Source of the DNA: Gnetum montanum
Taxonomy: Eukaryota; Streptophyta; Gnetopsida; Gnetales; Gnetaceae
NCBI GenBank assembly: GCA_015680685.1
Contig: MNCI01038012.1
Location: forward strand, 62,001-126,000
Length of the DNA stretch: 64,000 nt
Reading direction: 5' to 3'
The notes beneath the pieces are model-generated. The model did not search any database, was not told where the DNA came from, and worked only from the letters and a program-made list of their open reading frames with translations. This document shows, one piece after another, positions 56,681-64,000 of the stretch. Within the stretch, counting starts at the first letter, position 1. The number at the start of each line of letters is the position of its first letter. Both the position numbers and the translations under genes were made by a program.

Positions 56681-58380
56681 ACCTAAGAATTAGGAAAGTT
56701 AAATATCAACCAGGAGATAAGGTTCTCTACTAGAATCCCACACATATGCCACAACGTACTAAATTTCAAACACTGTGTGAAGGACCTTATATTATTTATG
56801 CAACTTTTCCTTCAAGGGCCATGATAATATACAAACCTAAGAGCCTAGATAAGAAATTATTGGTTAATGTGCAACAAACCAAACCTTTCCATGAGCATAG
56901 GACAATTAGTACACATGCCACCTTTGTTGGTGGACAACCCTGCTTACTATTTTGGATCCCCTACTTCTAACTCTGTCATGTGGGAGATGGCCACCTATGC
57001 TAACTATTCTAGGCCCTTAGTTCTTTTTGAATTTTTGTTTTACATATTTTTTTTATTTTACATGTGTTTGTTTTACACATTTTTGTTTTATGAATTTTTC
57101 CAACTTTTCTTATTTTTTTTTACACCATCGTTCATATTTTTACTATTACTTTGTTTGCTTGATTTACTTTTATTCATTATCCAATAATTGCTCCTGATGG
57201 TGGATTGAATTATATCATATTGATTGCTAATGTTTGGTTTTTACCTTTGAATTATGACACTGATATTAAGGTATTTTTCTTTTGGTAAAACAAGCATTGA
57301 GTCCACACCGTCCACTCATCCATTCAACTCTATGGTCTCCTTTGGCTTGGAAATGTACAATCCCTTTTTTCTAAGTGAACTTGATAATAAATTGGTGGCT
57401 GGGTATTCTTCAAACCAAGGAAGGACTCAAAGGATGTGACTTCAAGGGGATTCAATGCATTTTTGCTGGCCATTCTCTTTGGTGCTTGGATTTTTTTTCA
57501 TAGGTTTTCTCTGATTTTGGCATTAATCAAATATTAGGAAGTTGAGTAAATAAAACTAAGTCTTTGCATGGTGTGGTTCTCATATAAAAAAAAGAGTAAA
57601 AATGTGAGAATTCAAAGCACACCCCTTAGACATAATAATGAAGTATGAGCTACAACCACTAGTGATGGAACTAGAAAGAAATGTTACCCATGCCTAAAGG
57701 TTCCCTCTAACGAAGGCCCTTTCTTGCTTCCTGCTTCTCCATGTCACTCTCTTTGGAATCGTGGTGACTCTTTGTGGAGGCATTCTTGTTTCTTCAAGAG
57801 GATGGATTGGTCAAGTGTGTTGATGCGAGGTCAATGGATGTGGTTTGTTTGAGTTTAGATTTGGGATGAGTTCTACTCAGTCATATTAACCATAAAATAC
57901 AAAAGGGACTTTACACAACCTTGTTCTTGGGATTCCATTCCATTATCTCCTCTCCATCTTTCTTTTCATTTTCCACCTCATTGTTGGTTTTATCATTGTT
58001 CCATCTCTAGGTTGATGCATTTTTTTACTTTGGTGAATCCTTGTGGGTAATTTTTTAACTCTTTCTTCCAAATGACATTCCTAGCGCCTATGGACTGTTT
58101 GTTTATGGGTTTGTCAGGGAATACAAGGCATGACCCTACTTTGAGGAGGATCCACTAGCATTCCTTTTTGGTGCAATTGTTAACTTCTTTTCCTTAAAAA
58201 TTTTCTGCAATTAATCATTTCTTGTTTCATCCCCATCCATGACATTTATTTTATTGCTGTTGTTGAAGGTTGGCTCTTAGTTGTGGGGGCCCTCGCATAA
58301 AGTTTTCAATTTTTTTCATTCTACTATTTGCCTAACCCCTACACCTTAGGTAGTCATCGATGATAAATCTTTGAACTAGT
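56681..58380 (+). pseudogene. A2 integrase tail and 3' non-coding region, truncated
   Basis: Collinear with A1 6800-8530. Integrase tail KVKYQPGDKVLY and CEGPYIIYATFPSRAM up to about 56870, then AT-rich non-coding sequence. Homology to A1 stops at GAACTAGT (58373-58380); the last 500 bases and the 3' LTR that A1 has are missing. Sequence beyond belongs to element C in opposite orientation. Confidence 0.8.
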
Positions 58381-59929
58381 GAGGTGAGTTATAAAAAGCA
58401 TTGATGGGTGAGAGAGAAAGTGGAATGGAATTCATAATCATGGTCACATGAAGTCCCTTGTGGATATTCTAGTTAAATGACCTGATAAAATCCATCCTCA
58501 ATCTAGATCAAAATCAACCATCTTTAGTAACTTCGCATCATTACTTTAAGACCAGACCACCCCCTTGAGATACAAGAATGCTCCCATAGATCAAACACCA
58601 TTCCTTAATTGAGAAAAAAAGAAGAGTAGGAAGTGATAGAGGGCCCTTGTTAGATGTGACCTTCATACATGGGTAACATGTCTTTCTAGTCTCATAACTA
58701 GTGCTTGTAGACTATTATCTTGTTCAAGGGGTGTTCTTTGAATTCCCATCATGTTCCTTTTTTTTGGATTTTATATTTTTATGGATTTTTGAATATGAAC
58801 CACACCATGAAAATACTTATTAACAACCTGTTATTGATCAACATAGAATGATAAGAAACCCATGAAAACAATCATGCGATTAAATAAGTAGAAAGGCACA
58901 AAGAGTATTAATTTCCTTTGAAATCACATCCTATTCAAACTGTTTGAATCTTTCCAAAGTTTGAAAACTACCAAGGTCACTAGTTTGTTAAAGTTTCATT
59001 AGTGAAAAAGGGACTATATACATCCAAAACTAGGAAGATCATAGAGTTTGTGGATGGGTGGATGACATGGACTCACTACCTATTCTATGAAAAAGAAAAT
59101 TTTTCTTAGTCATCAATCATCAAAATTCAAAAATAGAAACTAGACATTAGCAATCAAAAACATTAAGGAAAAACCATCATTAGTAAATACCTATAGCATC
59201 AATGTGTCTTGTTGGAAATAAATCACTTTTATTAGAAAAGAGAAGAAAATTTATATAAAAAATAAAGTAAAATATCAAAGAAATTATAAAATATTTAAGA
59301 AAGTCAAAACATGCTAACGATGTTGTAGAACAAAAATTGGAAAAGTAACAAAATGTAAAATAAAAAGGTATAAAATTAAAGTGTAAAACAAAAAGTGTAA
59401 AAATAAAGAAAGTGAAAAATAAAAAATAGAAAAACTGTGGAGCTACTTAAATAATTAGCATAGATGGTCATCTTACCCATGATTATGTTGAAAAGAGGAG
59501 ATTTAAAGAACTGAGTAAGGTTGTTCATCTGAGGAGGTGTTTCTTCCACCAATTTGCTTGGGCTCATGGAAAGGTTTGACTTATTATGTATTGATCAATT
59601 GCTTTTAGTTTGGGCTCTCAAGTTTGTATATTAACATAGCCCCAAAAGAAAAGGTTTCATAAATGATTTAAGGTCCTTCCCACAATGTTTGAAACTTAGT
59701 TCTTTGTGGAACATATCTAGGATTCTAGTAAAGAACCTTATCTCTAGGTTGAAATTTTATTTTTCTTATTTTAAGGTCATGGCATTTTTTGTTGAATGTC
59801 TTGTGCACTTCATTCAATGATAGGGCTACCAGTCGATTCTCTTGTAGCATGTTAAGGTTTATCAATCTTTCTTCTATGCTAGGCTAAGGTCAAGATCTAG
59901 GTCACAGGTTGTTGAAAGTATATGAAGCT
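58381..59929 (-). other. Element C 3' non-coding region
   Basis: Reverse complement of sequence like A1 6750-8060. A 63-codon frame at 59567-59376 matches the corresponding frame in A1 (7048) in its first half and is otherwise T-rich low complexity. No gene seen. Confidence 0.6.
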
Positions 59930-60750
59930 CAGATTGGATAGGAAATGTTGGTAATTTTTTCTACACCAACTCATAGGAAGAGTAGAATATAGGGAGTTTT
60001 CATGTGGAGAAGTACACCCAAAGGGCATCATTGAGTTTTGTGCTCCAATCTCTCCTATATTTGCTAATTGTTTTCATTAAGATCTTAGTGATTTCCCTAT
60101 TTGTAGCATTTGCTTGACCATTTTCTTGGGTGTAGTAGGGTGTTGTTAGTTTATGTTCAACCACCAAGTGTTGCATGAGCTTATGAAAAGTACCACCTAT
60201 AAAATGAGTTCCATTGTCAAAAATCAATGCACGTGGCACTTCAAACCTACTTACAACATTTTTTGTATAAATCAAGTAGTAGTATATGATGTATAGTTAG
60301 AGATGGCTATCGCTTCTATCCATTTGATACAAGAGTCAAGAATGACTATTATGTATTCATTTCCATTTCAAATAGGCATGATGGAACCCATGAATTTTAC
60401 AACCTATATTTTGAAGGGTTTCAGTGGTTGGATCCACTGTTGAGGTTCCTCTATTTGAGTAATTATCCTAGCACCTCGTTGACAATGTTCACAAGATCAA
60501 ATGAATTGGTGGATGTCCCTAAAGAATGTTGGCAAATAATACCTTGCCATCAAGATCTTAATTTCCCTGCATCTCCTTGCATAGTGGCCTTCATAAGGAT
60601 CCTTGTGAGTGTCTTGGAGTATGTGCAGTTGATCAGCATTAGGGACATACCAAAAAACTATGCCATCAATGCACACCTTGTAAATGTGTCCATTGATTTC
60701 CATGAAGCATTTGGCTTGATGAAAAAACTATTGTTTATTCTTATGGTCTA
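59930..60750 (-). pseudogene. Element C integrase
   Basis: Minus strand. The piece 60703-60497 holds the start of the zinc end (THKDPYEGHYARR). The core piece 60275-60000 is open and keeps LIFDNGTHFIGGTFHKLMQ (second Asp); the Glu is replaced (NGQANATN, Glu to Asn). It then runs through DWSTKLNDALWVYFST, as in A1 and A2. Stops and frame changes elsewhere. Confidence 0.88.
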
Positions 60751-60879
60751 CTTTTTATGGCATCTATTGAGTAGGAAGATAAGTAAGGATGCCATTGTAC
60801 CATGTAGGTTCAACAAACACTTGCTCATTTATTACAGTCATAAAGAGAAGTTCATTAGGATATTGATCAGAGAGTAGGC

Positions 60880-62170
60880 TCTCCTCCTCTTTGTTGTTCC
60901 ATCATAATTGAGATAGATGGTTAGCAATCATGTTATTTGTTTCCTTTTGATCTACCATTGTAAGATCATCATCCATTGTATGAGATACGGGCTCACCATT
61001 GTCTTGTTCATGAGAAAGTGAATGGCACTATGGTTGGTATGCATAAACACTCTGTATCTAAGGACATAGTGTTTGAACTTCTCCAAGGCATACACCACTC
61101 TCATCAGCTCTTTCTCCATTTTGGTGTAGTTAAGTTATGCACCCACATTACTTCAGCTTGTGTAGTAGATGTAATAAGGATGTTTTCAATTTTCCAACTA
61201 TGTAAGCACAACTCCCAAGGCATATTTTGATGCATCTATCATGATGTGACTTGGAAAAGACTACTCAAGTGCTTGTAGAATTGGAGTTTTTATGAGCTTC
61301 TTCTTGAGTTGCTGAAATGTCTTTTTGCATTCCTTAGTCCATATAAATACAGCAAATTTCTTTGTAATTTCAACCAAAATTTTAGGAATCTTAAAGAAAT
61401 TCTGTATGAATCTTTGGTAGTAGCCAATGTATCCAAGGAATGACTGGACATCTTTAATACTTTCCAGTTTGCGGGTTATTCCTTAGATGATCCTAATCTT
61501 TTTATGGTTCACCTCAATCCTTGTTTGTGAGACTTTATGCCTCAAAATAATGCACTCCTAGATTATGAGATGACTCTTTTTTTGATTAAGCTAAAGATTG
61601 GTCTTCACATACCTTTTAAGTACTTGCTCAAGGTGGTCTAGGGCTTGCTCAAACATAGTACCATAGGTGGAGAATTCATCGATGAAGACTTTCACCCCAC
61701 TACTAATTTATTATTGAAAAATGCTTAGGATGAGGCATTGGAAGGTTGCAGGGCATTGCATAGAATAGAAGGAATACTTTTATATGTAAAAGCTCCCTAG
61801 TGACTTGTAAATGTAGTTTTGACCTAATCCTCCAACACTATTTAAATCTAGTTATAACCACTATAACCATTCAGATAACTATAATAGTAATGACTACAGA
61901 TAGTGTTTAACACTTAGTTCACCAATGATAATGAGAAATGATCTTTGCAAATCATCATGTTCAATAGCATAAAATCCATACACACACTCCATTTTCCATC
62001 TTTCTTTGGTAGAATTACAGGTGGGCTAACCCACTTGCTATTTGTAATTAGATAGATGAACCTTGCCTTGAGGAGTTTCTCAATTTCCTTCTTAATAATC
62101 TACATCAATTTAGGATTTAGCCACCACTAGAGCTACCTCTTTGGTTTGATGGAAGAATCAATGTATATGC
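60880..62170 (-). pseudogene. Element C RNase H and reverse transcriptase
   Basis: Read from 62170 down. RT has KWVSPPVILPKKDGKWSVC (about 62030-61975), MDFMLLN, YLNGYSGYN (about 61850), the region FVDEFSTYG-like near 61675 (shown by the plus-strand GGAGAATTCATCGATGAAGAC), and GVxxxVLKxY. RNase H follows with the HYVL and HTNHSAIHFL blocks near 61010-61060. Frames change repeatedly, more than in A1 or A2, so this is the most decayed of the three A-family copies. Confidence 0.82.
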
Positions 62171-62819
62171 GATGCTAGCATATCCTAGGATCAATCATAG
62201 TGAATTTAGGATATGACCAAGTAAACGATATTGGTCATTTGTTAACCACATTTAGCAGCTTCTTTTTCTATTTAGGAGCAAGGTTGGCATTGATTATCAT
62301 TAGCTTTCCACTTTTGAGAAATTCATACTTTATACCAATAGGTGTATTTTTCAACTCCAATTATTCCTATTTAAATTTTTTAGGAATTTTCAACTCTCCC
62401 CAATAAGTATCATTAAGCTCATCATTGGAGAGTTAGCAATGAACTTGCTCCACTTCATTCATGCCTTTAACATAGAGACAAGTTAAGCTCTCAGTTGGTT
62501 TTATGCAAAATGTGCTACTTTCAAGATTAGCTATCAGCTAGTGGGTGCTCTCATGTTTTGTGGCTATTTCATATAAGCACTTTTGGATTTTAGATTCTTC
62601 TACACACTATCTACATGCTTTTATTTATGTGCTTGTGATAGACCATAATTTCTACATACAATTGTACCTTGTATCTCTATATGCAATGCATGAATCTCTC
62701 TTCTTTTGAATCTTCCTAAAAGCACTTTCCTTGGAAATTTTTAGGGAATGATCTCAGATGCCCATTTAAGTATCAACAGTGCTCAACCAAGCCCTTCACA
62801 TGATGATCAAGAAATATTC

Positions 62820-63060
62820 CTTGTAGTTGTCAACTTTGATCACCAAGAAATTGGTAGGATAGGATCAAGCACAGATAGTGGTCACAATGTCCTCCACTAA
62901 TTCCAAGGGAATAGTGATGGAATAATTTTTCAGTTATAAAAAAATGTCTCTCTTCATGACAAGAGGTAGGTTCCAAGCTTTGTAGATTTTGTGAGAAATC
63001 AAACTGACATCAGAACCTAAATTAAGAGGATCCTTAAATGGCTTATTTCTAGTAATCTGT
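62820..63060 (-). pseudogene. Element C aspartic protease
   Basis: Minus-strand DPLNLGSDVSLISHKIYKAWN (first 20 residues region about 63040-62975) aligns with ILDSGFSVNLISQEMYKAWN of A2; the catalytic Asp is Asn. TIPLELVEDIVTTIC and FLVIKV follow, and the post-flap block reads RAWLSTV near 62795. Confidence 0.72.
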
Positions 63061-64000
63061 AACTAGATGAGGGGACTTCCAAGATTAGCTCTTTCTCTAG
63101 GAAGATTCCCATCTTTGATCTAATTAGATATAGCATGGGTTGACATGATTATGTAGATCTTAGAAGGTATTTTGTTTGAAGGGTTCTCGAAAGAAATAGA
63201 TGCAAATGTTGAAGGAGACACAATGTGACCAGTCGCATGAGTTAGTGAGGGCTTTAGAGGGCTATTGGTTTGAAAGAATGATCTTTAACTAGATCTAATT
63301 TTTAAACCACTTGGCTATGGAGCCAATTGTAAGTTAATAGCCTTGGTAGTGTTACGTTGTTGTGGTTGTGCAAGAATTTCACCTAGCAGGGATGGAGAAA
63401 GTGGTAATTAGATTAAGGGTGGAGGGAGATGTGTAAAAGAATGAGAATGGTATTGATGAAATTGGGATTCCCCTCTAGGAGATGGAAAATGAGCTCTATA
63501 GTGTTCTGAGGATAGTAGTAATGTTGAAAAGAAGCATGACTAGAAGAGTCACATGGAGATATGGGTTGTTGAACATAGTACCCATATGAATCTAGCTACC
63601 TATAAGGGTACTTCTACCTTGGCAGTGGCATCCCCCATAACTATGGATGTTGCCACTAATGATACTACTTATATTTTTGTGGTAGAGCTCCACTTGGATA
63701 ATTAGCTTGTTGTTGGTGGAACTGCCTTGGATTGCCTTGAGGATAAGACAATCTTCTAGGTGCTTGCATTCTCACCAACCTAGGATTCAAAGCATATACC
63801 TTAGATTCTTATAAGTGTGACACAATAGCACAACATTCCTTAGGATGTTCATATTGGCATATGTTACACCCACCACCATCATCTAATTCTAACTCCACAA
63901 CCTCTTCTATTGCAACAACTTTGCCCTTACCCCTTTGGTAGGCATGTTCAGCTTCCTTTGTTCTTCTGAAATCATGATTACTACCTTGTTCTTTGGATTC
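63061..64000 (-). pseudogene. Element C gag, C-terminal part
   Basis: Minus-strand gag tail cut by the window edge. CNICQYEHPKECC (about 63865-63830) is the same zinc-knuckle-like motif as in A1 and A2, followed by the YALNP and Pro/Gln/Tyr-rich linker (YPQGNPRQFHQQQANYPSG, about 63755-63700). Confidence 0.8.

Larger units (their letters stand above)
58381..64000 (-). mobile_element. Element C: truncated Athila-like retrotransposon
   Basis: Same family as A1 and A2 but on the minus strand, running off the right edge (5' side). Its 3' end is cut at 58381, at a point matching about 8060 of A1, so it also lacks the 3' LTR. Family identity shows in the post-integrase region (for example the GACATGTTACCCATG block at 58660-58685, reversed) as well as in pol. 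Confidence 0.85.

Noticed and set aside
1-64000. tRNA, rRNA, CRISPR arrays, organelle DNA
   Set aside because: No cloverleaf, rRNA core segment, regular spacer array or organelle gene was recognised. Tandem arrays found here lack unique spacers.

Overview
This window is a block of nested, decayed LTR retrotransposons from a large plant nuclear genome. No intact host gene, tRNA or rRNA was seen. The Athila-like and Tat-like Ty3/gypsy proteins, a primer site resembling plant tRNA-Asp, and the AT-rich, stop-riddled sequence all point to a plant. The very large elements (one about 17.5 kb, one about 14.5 kb before it was itself invaded) would suit a gymnosperm-sized genome, but the species cannot be read from the sequence.

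Layout. (1) 1-9945, plus strand: Athila-like element A1 (gag, protease, RT, RNase H, integrase, 3' LTR). Its integrase end is interrupted at 4461-6699 by a solo LTR with a CATAG target duplication; that LTR contains an assembly gap. (2) 9946-17899: AT-rich debris holding a minus-strand copia-like gag/protease remnant, a worn LTR related to A, and a gag-only element (E) with a Met-type primer site. (3) 17900-22737 and 54760-58380, plus strand: a second Athila-like element, A2, split inside its RT. (4) 22738-54759, minus strand: element B, with 3.8-kb LTRs and a CTAAG target duplication, which is what splits A2. (5) 30875-48423, minus strand: element D, a Tat-like element with 1.5-kb LTRs and a CATAG/CACAG duplication, inserted in an RNase H domain of B. 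(6) 37978-42373, plus strand: a seven-exon spliced pseudogene lying antisense between the protease and RT of D. (7) 58381-64000, minus strand: a third Athila-like element (C), joined tail-to-tail with truncated A2.

The order of events can be read directly: A2 inserted first, B jumped into A2, D jumped into B. Removing each insert with one copy of its target duplication rejoins the host reading.

The most unusual content is: the antisense intron-bearing gene inside D, whose six GT-AG introns all keep phase; a captured fragment of a 3-ketoacyl-CoA synthase gene carried in both LTRs of B; and the domain order of B, with an RNase H-like domain between protease and RT. All of the coding regions look dead. 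Many stops are C-to-T or G-to-A changes of the kind methylated DNA accumulates.
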